Shown piece by piece: positions 9,688 through 18,406 of a stretch of 29,312 nt of DNA. The translations under genes and the position numbers were made by a program. Below the pieces are notes generated by a model. The model was not told the DNA's origin and searched no databases. It saw only the letters and a list, made by a program, of their open reading frames with translations. Numbering within the stretch: the first letter of the stretch is position 1; each line of letters opens with the position of its first letter. The DNA comes from Moraxella canis (lineage in GTDB: Bacteria > Pseudomonadota > Gammaproteobacteria > Pseudomonadales > Moraxellaceae), in contig NZ_MUXT01000008.1 in NCBI RefSeq assembly GCF_002014965.1, positions 1 through 29,312 on the forward strand, given 5' to 3'.

Positions 9688-10980
9688 AAATAGGTGATCG
9701 GTACAGTTATCATTCTGGGCAATTACAAGCTTATCTTGCTCCATGCAAAAAGGCACAACCCAAAGCCGCAAATCTTGATCTAACTTAAAGTAGGGCAGTG
9801 ATTGTTCAAAATGAGTATGTTTTGGGTAAATTAGCATCAAATCACCTGAGCCATTTAAATATTTATGCCCATAAGCGAACATCTGGTAAATGTCACTTTG
9901 ACTGATATTGAAGTTGTTTTGGCTATCTAAGCTGTCTAATAGTTTCCATTTAGTGTCCATCACATACCGAGGCTGACTCAAATGACTGACAAGCAAGTCA
10001 GGCTTAAGCTGAAAACGGTTTTTATTGTTGTGTGGATGCTCGGCTATAGCCTCAATCATGTATTCACTAGATGCTTGGGTTTTGAGTGACCAAGGTGACT
10101 TAAACTGACGTTTTAAGCAAACTGCTACATGCTCTTCAAATAGGCGCTCCATAGGGAAAAGCAAAGATATGCCTTGATGCAGACCTTGTTGAAAGTGTGG
10201 ATTCATTTTCTCTAAAATTAGCACACACCAAGGCTTTATTGCCTGATAGCTATGTAAGATTTTACTATCTAACCATTTAGGTATAAGGCTTAATGGGCGG
10301 GCAAGTGGTGTGATTGGTGCAAGAATATGAGACAGCTTATTAGCCAGTCGCCAGTTTTCATGGGTGCGACAGTGAGCTTGTATATAGTCTAAGGCAGTTT
10401 TAATAAGCCGATTTTCGATACGGTTTGGATGATAAATATCGTGATTGATATGAAAAATATGGGCGCGTCCAGTAGGCTGCCGCTGTTGTGCAGTGATATC
10501 TAACTGCCCACGAATGTATCGACTTTCCTCTTCTATCCGTAGGTAATCAAATCTTAAGCCTGACGCAACCAGTTGATTCAAATGAGTGAGAAATTGGTTA
10601 TATATCCACTCATGTATCGGCAAATTCATTCGATTGAGCGTTGCTGAGTGAGCTTCTTTATAAGGCAGATGTAGTGCTGAATAAAGCATCTTACATAATA
10701 CCGCACGGCTATTTTTGGTGTCCTGATGCGTGGAGTGGCTAGTTTTTGGCAACACCTCAATACCTTCACCACTAGGGCTTTGTAAATAGCCCACATACGA
10801 ATGCAATTTGAGACAGTTAGGCTTCTCAAACGTGATAAAACGACCTGAATCTGATTGATCACTTAAACTTACCAGCCAATTGAAGGTATCAGTGCTAATG
10901 ACACCCAAATCAAGACTTGGTGTGGCCGAGGTATCCGTAGTGAGCCGAGCATACTCTCTCACCTGAATGACATGAATCAT
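9673..10980 (-). CDS. mcrC: McrC-type nuclease subunit of a type IV McrBC restriction system
   Basis: The 435-aa protein resembles the McrBC 5-methylcytosine restriction component. The N-terminal half carries the family pattern FEKPNCLKLHSYVGYLQSPSG followed by EVLPKT. The middle has SRYIRGQLDI and HDIYHPNRIENRLIKTAL. The C-terminal PD-(D/E)xK nuclease core shows LFPMERLFEEHV, then KPD with Asp328, then MDTK with Asp342 and Lys344. McrC is the cleaving subunit, recruited and driven by the McrB NTPase. It overlaps mcrB in a TAATG arrangement (stop 10980-10982, start 10978-10980), so the two are translationally coupled. The gene looks intact. Its last bases overlap the IS3 remnant, so the extreme C-terminus may have been altered by that insertion. 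Confidence 0.92.
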   Translation of the reverse strand: MIHVIQVREYARLTTDTSATPSLDLGVISTDTFNWLVSLSDQSDSGRFITFEKPNCLKLHSYVGYLQSPSGEGIEVLPKTSHSTHQDTKNSRAVLCKMLYSALHLPYKEAHSATLNRMNLPIHEWIYNQFLTHLNQLVASGLRFDYLRIEEESRYIRGQLDITAQQRQPTGRAHIFHINHDIYHPNRIENRLIKTALDYIQAHCRTHENWRLANKLSHILAPITPLARPLSLIPKWLDSKILHSYQAIKPWCVLILEKMNPHFQQGLHQGISLLFPMERLFEEHVAVCLKRQFKSPWSLKTQASSEYMIEAIAEHPHNNKNRFQLKPDLLVSHLSQPRYVMDTKWKLLDSLDSQNNFNISQSDIYQMFAYGHKYLNGSGDLMLIYPKHTHFEQSLPYFKLDQDLRLWVVPFCMEQDKLVIAQNDNCTDHLFSNNP

Positions 10981-13322
10981 TAATCAGCCTGTTTATCCAC
11001 ACAGATAATACCTGTGTAAGCCTCGGGCATTGTAAATGCTTCAGTATTAATGTGATAACGTCTATCCATAATCTGATCTGTCACACTACTGTGAAAGAGC
11101 TCAGCCACATCAGGTTGTAAATTACCTACCTGAATAAATCTATGCTCAGGTTTTTTAGCGGGATCATTTAATACCCAACCTATACGCTCCCAATCTGAGA
11201 AAAAGTATTCTTGCAGTAGTGGGATAATGCGATTTTGAAATATATTGGCCAGTTCTGTTTCAAGAGCATTATCTGAACCTAGGTTCTTTAATGACCAAAA
11301 GTAAGCATGACCTATAGCGTGCTCACGGTCTAGCAAGACTTCAATACGCTGATTCATGATTGTCAGCAGTTCAGATAGCTGGATACCAAATATTTCTATA
11401 TCTGACAGGAGGCTAGGATCAGGTAGGGTCTCAATAAATTCAAAGCGTCGACGCAAAGCAAAGTCGATTTGGGCCAAAGACTTATCTGCCGTATTCATTG
11501 TACCCAATACATACAGGTTCGAGGGCACTGAGAACTTCTCTTTAGAGTAGGGCAGAATTACCTCACGTGCATCACGACCACCTTTTCGTTTATCGGGCTC
11601 AAGTAAGGTAATTAACTCGCCAAAGATACGCGATATGTTGCCTCGGTTGATTTCATCAATGATGAGTAGGTGAGGTTTTTCCATGTTGTCTGTATTTGAT
11701 TCTGCATTTAGTAGCTCTTTTAATTTATCTCTATTAATAGTGCCATCTTTAAGGTTGTATAGGGTCATTTGAGATAAAGATTTCTCAAACAACATTTCTT
11801 TGGGAAGGCTGTTATCGTAAATTCTTAACCATTTAACCGGTCTGGACTGTTGGAAACCGGTTCTGACTTGCTTATCCAAGAACTTATAGTCGCCAGTAAC
11901 CTCGGCAATGGCACGAAACTTATGGTTACCATCTGAGATAATGATTAAATCACCTTCTTTTATAATATTTTTAAAGGTATTGACCGCAGTGACAAGGTAG
12001 TTGTAAGGTTCGCCTTTGGCTTCTTCGACTTTGGCAATAATCTTTTGTCGGCTATCACACCCTGTAAAGTCGATATCATCACCCCAGCCTAGCAGAACGT
12101 AATTATTCTCAAGACAGTCGTTATAAATATCTTCACCTTCATGTTCTAAAGTGTTACCTAAAGACATCTTCCATATATTCTTATCCTCAATATCTACAGA
12201 TTGAGTTGAACCAGTTTGTTCTTTGGCATTGGTGCCAGCCAAGGTGCATAAACTTTTAAACACTCCAGGCATGACATCGTAACTAAGACTTGATGTTTCA
12301 TCTGAGTCCTTGTTTACAGAAGGTCTAATACCCTCAACGAAATCTTCATAGGCAAAGCTTTGATGGAAGGTGGTAAATGCGATACGACCTTTACTAACTA
12401 GATCATCATACTTACTTTTAATCTGTTGGCGCTTTTCTGACTCTGGTATAGGGCTTTGTTTCCATGTTTGATACCAGTCAGGCTCCACACACTGTACGGC
12501 AAGTTCAGTAGTTTTGTAGGTTTTCCCTGTGCCGGGTGGACCGTATAGGATGCGGTTTAGAGGTATAAATACTTCTGGCATATCATCAGTTTTGTCAGAG
12601 GTAGCTTTAGTAGAAATCATGGGATTAGATATAATATTGCTTGGCTGGTTGCTTAACCAGGCTTCGTATGAAATCTCATAAAAATTTTTATCTGATATGG
12701 AAGCCACTTGACTAATCATTGTTTGATAGTCATCCCAGTTGCTTCTTTTGACTTCGATACCATGTTGATTTAGCCAGGTTTGAGTTTGGCTATCTATAGG
12801 CAAGTACTCAGATGGATTTGTATAAAATAAGCTTTGGGTAAGTTTAGTAAAGCCAGTGCTTTTGATTTTTAGGGCGTCATTAAAAGTTTTTGGGTTTACT
12901 TGTGATGATCTTGACTGTTTAAATAAAGTCCATAATAAGCAAATTGTGTTTGGATCACGGTCATAGGCATAGGGAAATAGCCATACACTTTGAGGTTGTG
13001 ATGTAGGCACCCCATTGAGATCCTGAATATGAGGTGTATCAAGGCCGGCTATATCAATTAACCGATTCACGCAATCAATTCTTTTTTGAACGCTCTGATA
13101 TTTCATTAATAAAGATAAAAAAGTAAAAGGGTCCATGACCTCGACCTTACTCTTTTCACCTTTAATGAGCTGATCTTGTAGCCCGTTGTCGATACCAACT
13201 TCAATAAGGATATCAACCAAATCTTCCTGCTTGTCTTCAAATCCAGCTAACCAATCAAATATCTTCTCGAAAGCTGGTATCCATGTAAATTCATGCTGTG
13301 GGTTATTCAAAGTAATTTCCAT
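10980..13322 (-). CDS. mcrB: McrB-type AAA+ NTPase with an inserted EVE-like domain
   Basis: This is the motor and specificity subunit partnering McrC. The start is taken at ATG 13322 (MEITLNNPQHEF). An in-frame TTG at 13337 is possible, and neither has a strong ribosome site. Residues 1-235 are a helical N-terminal domain I cannot name. Walker A is GPPGTGKT (261-268). Residues about 384-535 form an inserted domain opening IWKMSLGNTLEHEGEDIYND, with NYVLLGWGDD, LVTAVNTF and GDLIIISDGNHKFRAIAEVTG. This pattern fits an EVE/PUA-like modified-base reader. The AAA+ fold then resumes with Walker B LLIIDEINRGN (from 552), sensor GTMNTAD (607-613) and the arginine cluster RRRF (624-627). In McrB proteins with reader domains the reader is usually N-terminal; here it interrupts the motor. 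The target modification is unknown. Confidence 0.92.
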   Translation of the reverse strand: MEITLNNPQHEFTWIPAFEKIFDWLAGFEDKQEDLVDILIEVGIDNGLQDQLIKGEKSKVEVMDPFTFLSLLMKYQSVQKRIDCVNRLIDIAGLDTPHIQDLNGVPTSQPQSVWLFPYAYDRDPNTICLLWTLFKQSRSSQVNPKTFNDALKIKSTGFTKLTQSLFYTNPSEYLPIDSQTQTWLNQHGIEVKRSNWDDYQTMISQVASISDKNFYEISYEAWLSNQPSNIISNPMISTKATSDKTDDMPEVFIPLNRILYGPPGTGKTYKTTELAVQCVEPDWYQTWKQSPIPESEKRQQIKSKYDDLVSKGRIAFTTFHQSFAYEDFVEGIRPSVNKDSDETSSLSYDVMPGVFKSLCTLAGTNAKEQTGSTQSVDIEDKNIWKMSLGNTLEHEGEDIYNDCLENNYVLLGWGDDIDFTGCDSRQKIIAKVEEAKGEPYNYLVTAVNTFKNIIKEGDLIIISDGNHKFRAIAEVTGDYKFLDKQVRTGFQQSRPVKWLRIYDNSLPKEMLFEKSLSQMTLYNLKDGTINRDKLKELLNAESNTDNMEKPHLLIIDEINRGNISRIFGELITLLEPDKRKGGRDAREVILPYSKEKFSVPSNLYVLGTMNTADKSLAQIDFALRRRFEFIETLPDPSLLSDIEIFGIQLSELLTIMNQRIEVLLDREHAIGHAYFWSLKNLGSDNALETELANIFQNRIIPLLQEYFFSDWERIGWVLNDPAKKPEHRFIQVGNLQPDVAELFHSSVTDQIMDRRYHINTEAFTMPEAYTGIICVDKQAD

Positions 13323-13368
13323 GTCATTAAGATCCAATTCAACAAAGTTTAGCTCTTTTATCGCTTCT

Positions 13369-13406
13369 ACAATCTAATCTCACAAATACAATCTAATCTC
13401 ACAAAT
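13369..13406. repeat. Perfect 19-bp tandem repeat upstream of mcrB
   Basis: ACAATCTAATCTCACAAAT occurs twice back to back (13369-13387 and 13388-13406). It lies 47 bp before the mcrB ATG, where the promoter or operator would be. A stop codon in the mcrB frame falls inside the first copy. It could be a regulator-binding pair or a slippage duplication. Confidence 0.85.
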
Positions 13407-13748
13407 TCCATATCAATAGGGTTTATGAATCATATCACCCTGTCATGACAATGTGCCAATAGGTAACGTTGCCATCTTTATCTTATAATTCAAGCTTACC
13501 AGGGTCTTTTCGAACTTATTTTGCAAAATGCGAGATATTTGGGTTAAAGAAGTCGTGATGCTTGTTGTATTTGTCACATAGGTTTTTACAGGGTCGACTC
13601 ATGGCTATCTTCTAAATAAAATGCAATCAATGCGTCAGTATAAGAGCGCTTCATGAGGCTTTTATAAGTGATAAAAACTAACCAAATAAGTAATCCGAAA
13701 GACTAATGTCGTGATAGCGGTATCTACCTAGTATACCATGAAAATACC
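13407..13748. other. Decayed intergenic DNA with a possible small gene relic (minus strand)
   Basis: On the minus strand, ATG 13602 opens MSRPCKNLCDKYNKHHDFFN. This continues through two TAA codons (each one change from CAA) to DKDGNVTYWHIVMTG. A second short frame (MKRSYTDALIAFYLEDSHES) overlaps upstream. I recognise no family. The even codon pattern across the stops suggests a former gene, but this is weak. Nothing else is seen here. Confidence 0.25.
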
Positions 13749-13855
13749 ATGAAAATTACCACCATCCAACAGACAGAAACTGAAAAGCAGGCACTCGAAC
13801 AAGGGTATACGTAAGGAGAAATAGCGGTACGCTCCCAAAGTCAATGACAACAAGT
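13749..13855 (+). pseudogene. Possible IS630-like transposase N-terminal scrap
   Basis: ATG 13749 opens MKITTIQQTETEKQALEQGY and then a TAA follows. After a shift comes NSGTL, matching how the N-terminal helix-turn-helix of many IS630-type transposases begins. Only about 35 residues are readable and the DDE core is missing. Confidence 0.35.
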
Positions 13856-13864
13856 CCAAAAATT

Positions 13865-13891
13865 AAAAACCGCTTACATAAAGCGGTTTTT
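13865..13891. terminator. Palindromic terminator-like hairpin
   Basis: An 11-bp perfect stem, AAAAACCGCTT (13865-13875) and AAGCGGTTTTT (13881-13891), encloses a 5-nt loop. The A and T tracts on the two arms would let it work in both directions. No intact gene ends here, so it is an orphan of whatever was lost. Confidence 0.65.
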
Positions 13892-13928
13892 AATATCATA
13901 TAAACTGTAGTAATCCAGACCCCATCTG

Positions 13929-13968
13929 ACAGCTATCCATAAAAAGGGCATTGGCTGTCAGATTACAT
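13929..13968. repeat. Inverted repeat ATCTGACAGC / GCTGTCAGAT
   Basis: Two 10-bp arms are separated by about 20 bp. A similar string, CAGACCTAATCTGACAGC, occurs at about 9317-9334, next to the IS3 remnant. Here it reads CAGACCCCATCTGACAGC. These may be ends of related insertion sequences. The following 13969-14230 has no readable gene. Confidence 0.45.
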
Positions 13969-14230
13969 TTGAACTAATTTTTGAGGCCAAACTGCCTGAC
14001 CATCAAGCAGTGCTTGCATTGGGATAAGACCACAACGTTGATCTCTTCGGCCATATTGAGCAAGCCTACTTTATGTTTGATAATGAAATTGTTAGTATGA
14101 CACATGAGAAAGCGACGCCATTAGGTTGAGTTTAGACACCTTTATCCCATATAGGTGAATCTTTAAAATAAAGTTGTCTGATTGGGTTTGCGGTAGTGCA
14201 TCCTTATGTTAATCTGATATCCATTAAAGC

Positions 14231-14567
14231 CTAATTCACAAAACAAACAAGCGCATAGCTCTAACTACGCCCAGAGGCTGCCGACTTCACCAAAATCCCT
14301 TTTTTGACCAGATCATTGATGCCTCTTAAGGCGGTATCGTTATACCACTGAAAAAATCGCTCAAGCTCATCTGGTGATCTATCAGCCTGTGGTGTTAAAG
14401 TGTCCTTTGGCTTTACCATTAGCGCCTGAAATCAGCTGCATCGGATCATTGGTATCATCTCGTAATGCACCTACATTAATGTCATACATACCACTTACCT
14501 CTTGTGGAAATAGCGCATGATGCCAATTTGTCCAATTTGGATCTTCATAAATATAAGTATCAACCAT
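14231..14567 (-). pseudogene. Fic family (DUF4172-type) protein with two internal deletions
   Basis: Three fragments of a Fic AMP-transferase-type protein are fused. From ATG 14567: YIYEDPNWTN, matching the DUF4172 start. It runs directly into WHHALFPQEVSGMYDINVG and RDDTNDPMQLISG, the segment before the Fic core. After a shift near 14382 comes DELERFFQWYNDTALRGIND, then LVKKGILVKSAASGRS, the C-terminal winged-helix end, with a TAG at 14261-14263 and a few more matching residues beyond. The catalytic HPFxDGNGR motif is absent, as is most of the N-terminal inhibitory domain. Intact homologues transfer nucleotides to proteins and often act as toxins. This copy cannot. The family call rests on the order of the conserved strings. 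Confidence 0.7.
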
Positions 14568-14590
14568 CACATTTTCAATTTTGACTTATC

Positions 14591-14653
14591 TGCGGTAACT
14601 ATACCACATATTCTCCGCAACATATGCGGTGAATAATGCTAACAATCACCGCA
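14591..14653. promoter_or_regulatory. Symmetric TGCGG/CCGCA half-site cluster, possible operator
   Basis: Four 5-bp half-sites alternate in orientation: TGCGG 14591-14595, CCGCA 14615-14619, TGCGG 14625-14629 and CCGCA 14649-14653. The two outer spacings are equal (24 bp start to start). The last pair extends to TGCGGTGA/TCACCGCA. The cluster lies just upstream of the dead Fic gene (minus strand), where an autoregulator would bind. Confidence 0.45.
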
Positions 14654-14932
14654 AAATCGTCATACCAAACCAAACCAACGACTTTCAGGATATGAATAAA
14701 AAAGTTTAATACTGTTAAATAGGAAATATAAATAAAAATGATTTAACTCAATCAATACCCACTACTTTCATTGACGAGCTTAAGAATGAAAAATTAAAAA
14801 ATATAATAAATTACGAAAAATGATGGGGTAAATTTATCCTATTATTTTTCTTGACACTAAATAAAAGTCATCAGGAAGTATTATAAGCATCCAAAGTAAT
14901 AAATAATCATAAGATATTGATATATAAAGAGA
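14654..14932. other. AT-rich stretch without a recognisable gene
   Basis: Very AT-rich sequence with many stops in all frames. No motif, repeat or hairpin worth naming was seen. Confidence 0.5.
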
Positions 14933-15330
14933 TTATTTAAGATAAATAAGGATATTTAGAGAAAAATGTCGCCCAAGTGCTAAGGTTGGGGTTTCTAGCT
15001 TTTGAAGTTTATTAATATCTTCTGGTAAAAATTCAATTTTAGTTGCCAATCCATAAAATGACTTAAGATTTATTAAGTAAGAGCTATTCTTGATGAGCTT
15101 ACATGCATCTACATTTGCTAAAATACAAATCTTCTAAGTTGGCTAGCTCCTTTGGGACTTCTTTCATATGGTACAAAGTAATATTACGGTAATCGTCAGG
15201 CAATTTATCGTAGTTTACAACCATATACGCATAAATGTTCAATAGCCAGTTTGGTTAGACCTAACAAATTGCCCTTATTAAGAGATATATACCACTTATC
15301 TAGCTCATATTTATCAGTCTAACCCCATAT
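14933..15330 (-). pseudogene. Leucine-rich-repeat-like protein remnant
   Basis: Minus-strand conceptual translation across frames gives short LRR-like strings: NYDKLPDDYRNITLYHMKEV then PKELANLEDLYF, and later YGLATKIEFLPEDINKLQKL then ETPTLALGRHF, ending at a TAA at 14933-14935. An upstream piece (LNKGNLLGLTKLAI) lies in another frame. At least two shifts and a stop break it. The family call rests on the LP..I..L..L spacing only. Confidence 0.45.
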
Positions 15331-15400
15331 AATATTTACCTGGTCCTTATAAGATTTATCCAATAAATTTATTGTTCATTATCTTTTATCTAATAACTAA

Positions 15401-17299
15401 TTAGAACTTTTGCTCGATATCCTTGGCTAGGCTTATTCTTTCGTTTATGTAAGTTGCAAGTGCTCGATCTTCGCAATAGATATAGCAGCCTTTCTGACCA
15501 CGAGACATCAATACCCTATATGTATTTTAATGATTTCATCTGCAATTCTACGGGCCTCATCAGGGTTTTCTTTCATTAAATTCTTTAATCCCTTAATGGA
15601 CTGATCAGTTTTTGCTCGTCTAGTAAAATCAGTTATTACCTTACCATCTTCATACCTTAGATCATTACCAATAATAACCCCTACATAGTCCAACTCTAAA
15701 CCTTGGCAAGTATGAATGCATCCGACTTGATTTATTGATCCTATGTCAATCATATAAGTTTTCGTATTGCCAAGATTCCAACTTTTTTGGAAGCCATGCT
15801 CTTTAATTACAATATCATGGTGATTTGGATTATTTCTATTATTGTCTTGATTGCTCCACTCCCAACAATAACCTGCTAGTAACCTAGCCTTGTTGTTAAC
15901 ATTTTTTTTCTACAATTAAGTCAAATAGCTTATTTGGATCGTCTACAACCCGTAAGTCATAATCAATATCAAAGCCTTCGCTATTGGCCGTCTCTTCAAT
16001 TTGTAGTACATCATCAAGAAATGCCATATAACCATCTGAGCCATTACATCTAAACTGTGATGTCAGCTTTAATTCTTGTACATCTGCATCTGCTTGATGG
16101 GCAAAATATTCAATATCGCTAATGCTACCTGCATCCTTGAAGTGAACTCTTTGACGTTCATCGATAAAAAATACGGATAACTTAGATGCATTAATCAATT
16201 CTTTAGTTTGATTTTCTCCCAAATGACTAAATATACCTGACTTTTCGTTTAGTCTATGAGCTTCATCTACTAAAACAACATCAAGCTCATTTGTAAGCAT
16301 TTCATGGTATATTCCTGAACTTTTAAACAGGTTGTCTACACTGTTTCTTTTCATATGTCCTTTGAGCTTTGCTGCATAAACCTCTCTGGGTGCGGTATTT
16401 TTAGTAACATAATGACAAAGCATACCTTTACTAGTTAGGGCAACTAACAGCTGTACAGCTAAGACGCTTTTGCCTGTGCCAGGACCCCCTTTAACTATTA
16501 ATACTTTTTTCCTGCCAGTATCTTGGGCTTTTTTTGCTAAATGGACTGCCTGCTCATAAACAACCTTTTACTCGTCAATCATGGTAAATTCTTCGTTGCC
16601 TTCAAGCATTTTAACCAATGACTCTTGCAAAGATTTCGATGGTCTTATCTTTCCATTTTCAATCAAATAAAGGGTTTCTTTATTATCACCATACTTAATA
16701 TTTCTTTTTATAAAATTGCGTAACAACTCTGTGTCAGCTCGACCAAAAACAGGAGCTTGATCCAGATACTCTTGATAGAGAGTATCAGTCAGAGGATCAT
16801 AATCCCGGTTAATTACATAGTTATGCAAATAGGCACATGGGTGTAAGGTAACTTGCTTTGTTGATACAACTTCATTGAAATCGTTAATTAAACTTGCATA
16901 AGAAGCTACTTGATATGAAGGGTGTGTGGTCTCTCGAATGCCGCCTCCTAGGAAAGTTTCTACGATACCATCTTTGTAATCAACCTTACTGACAGCATCC
17001 CACTGCTTAAGTTCAACTATAACAACTGATTTAGAAACATCATTCCGCCCAGAGATGATGAAATCAATTCTCTTGGAACTCGTTGGAATTTTATACTCAA
17101 TCGCAATGCCTGAGTTATCTGGAATGTTATCATCATTCATAACCATATACATTTTCTGTAAAGAGTTATCCCATGAGAGTATCTCGCTTTTGCCAGTACG
17201 ACCTATCTTTTCTTTAAAATTAGTATAAATCTTATCAATCAGGACGCCATCAGAAACATCTTTCATAAAACCATTTTTTGTATTATCGTATATGATCAT
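15401..17299 (-). pseudogene. DUF2075-type protein: PD-(D/E)xK nuclease plus AAA ATPase, broken
   Basis: The start is ATG 17299 with AAAGGA six bases upstream. The N-terminal part looks like a restriction-type nuclease: Glu40, Asp79 (RIDFIISG), and Glu96-Leu-Lys98 (VIVELKQWD). The frame meets TAA at 16568-16570 (codon 244), then continues in phase with KVVYEQAVHLA and Walker A KGGPGTGKS. It then shows VVLVDEAHRLNEK (Walker B) and LTSQFRCNGSDGYM. A run of eight T's at 15902-15909 causes a frameshift; one base fewer restores NVNNKARLLAGYCWEW. The next part has QVGCIHTCQGLELDYVGV. A second shift near 15525 leads to NTYRVLMSRGQKGCYIYC and the stop at 15401-15403. The family occurs in bacterial defence and helicase-like systems. 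The content is nearly complete, so inactivation is recent. The stop is one change from CAA. Confidence 0.8.
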
Positions 17300-17703
17300 A
17301 AATATTCCTTTGCTATTAAAAGTTAAATGATGTTTTACCAAATAGCATCTAAATCACCAAACCATTTTTTAATATTCTAAGTTGATGAAATAGCAAACCG
17401 CATCTGAAAAACGTACACTTTTTTAATAAGAGGTGGGCGAAATCCTTATCAGTGGCCTGGTATGTTCATAATATACATTGATCTAGTGATCGGAGATTCT
17501 CAATAATATTGGCATGGTTGATCTAAATTTTTTCTAAAAAGTAATGAAATTAAGATCATTATAGCTTAGGTAAATATCTGTGTAAATAATGCTACCATGC
17601 TTAATTTACTTATGATGATAAATATTAATGTCAGTGTGTTGGTGAATGATCTGTTAAAATCTCAAGCGTTATTGACGCTTTGGTTAAAATAAAGCTTCAG
17701 CCA
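17300..17703. other. Intergenic region upstream of the DUF2075 relic
   Basis: AT-rich; it would contain the promoter of the minus-strand DUF2075 gene near 17300-17400. I see no convincing -35/-10 pair, no gene and no repeat. Confidence 0.4.
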
Positions 17704-18056
17704 TTAATAGGGTGTAAAGGTTTGGGTTTTACCTTGTTCATCTTTTTTGACTAAAGCACTGTGTGGTTTGACAGTATTGTAGAAGTTTAAGAATCTATCA
17801 AGTGCTTGCTTTCTGTGATTACTGTCATTAAATTCAGTTTTATCATGCCACATTTGCATTAAGGTTCTAATCACTCGTTCAGCTTTACCGCCCGTTTGTG
17901 GTCTGCCAACCTTGGTAAACCTCTGATTAATATTGTGCTGGTAACAGGTTTTGATAAATTCATGATCCTTAGTGCCTTTGTATTCTGTGCCATCTCCAAG
18001 AAAGTGCGGAACGCTTTTACTGCACTCAGTGAAGAATTGGGATTGTATTGAGATGG
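17704..18056 (-). pseudogene. IS481-type transposase/integrase C-terminal fragment
   Basis: One open minus-strand frame without an N-terminus reads QSQFFTECSKSVPHFLGDGT, EYKGTKDHEFIKTCYQHNIN, then GRPQTGGKAERVIRTLMQMW and LDRFLNFYNTVKPHSAL, ending in TAA at 17704-17706. The catalytic Glu (GGKAE) and the typical rve-domain tail are present. The first catalytic Asp region is altered (FLGDGTEY where DNGSEY is usual) and everything upstream is missing. It is the 3' third of an IS481-type gene left beside the CRISPR locus. Alternative: another rve-type integrase. Confidence 0.7.
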
Positions 18057-18406
18057 CTAAAAATCACTTGAGAAATTTTAACTACTTGCAATCTCATAAA
18101 AGCAAATGTACGCACTTTCTTGAGAAATAACGGCATGATTTAATTGATGAAAGTGGCTAAATCGCATGATTAATGCTGTGATGCTAATCGGTTAGGGGTT
18201 AGAAGACTTAATCGAAGGTGATCGTACAATTTTTAGTTTCACTCTTAAGATTCTGATTTAAATCCAAGTTCTTTGATTGGATTTGGGTTGAGTAAAAACT
18301 TAAGAATTGGCGACTTGATTTATTTATTTTCTATTCTTATAAATTATATGGATTTATATTATTCTTTGATTACTTTGGCTTAAAATACAATACGGATGGG
18401 ATAGTG
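18057..18406. other. Region upstream of cas3
   Basis: No gene was seen. It contains a hairpin, AAATCCAA (18260-18267) and TTGGATTT (18277-18284), flanked by CTTAAG at 18244-18249 and about 18299-18304. It should hold the cas3 promoter, but no confident -35/-10 pair was found. Just before the start there is GGATGGG (18394-18400), a possible ribosome site. Confidence 0.4.

Noticed and set aside
18260..18284. Hairpin AAATCCAA/TTGGATTT as a riboswitch or terminator
   Set aside because: The stem is short and AT-rich, there is no T-run and no conserved core; it was kept only as a note in the cas3 upstream region.
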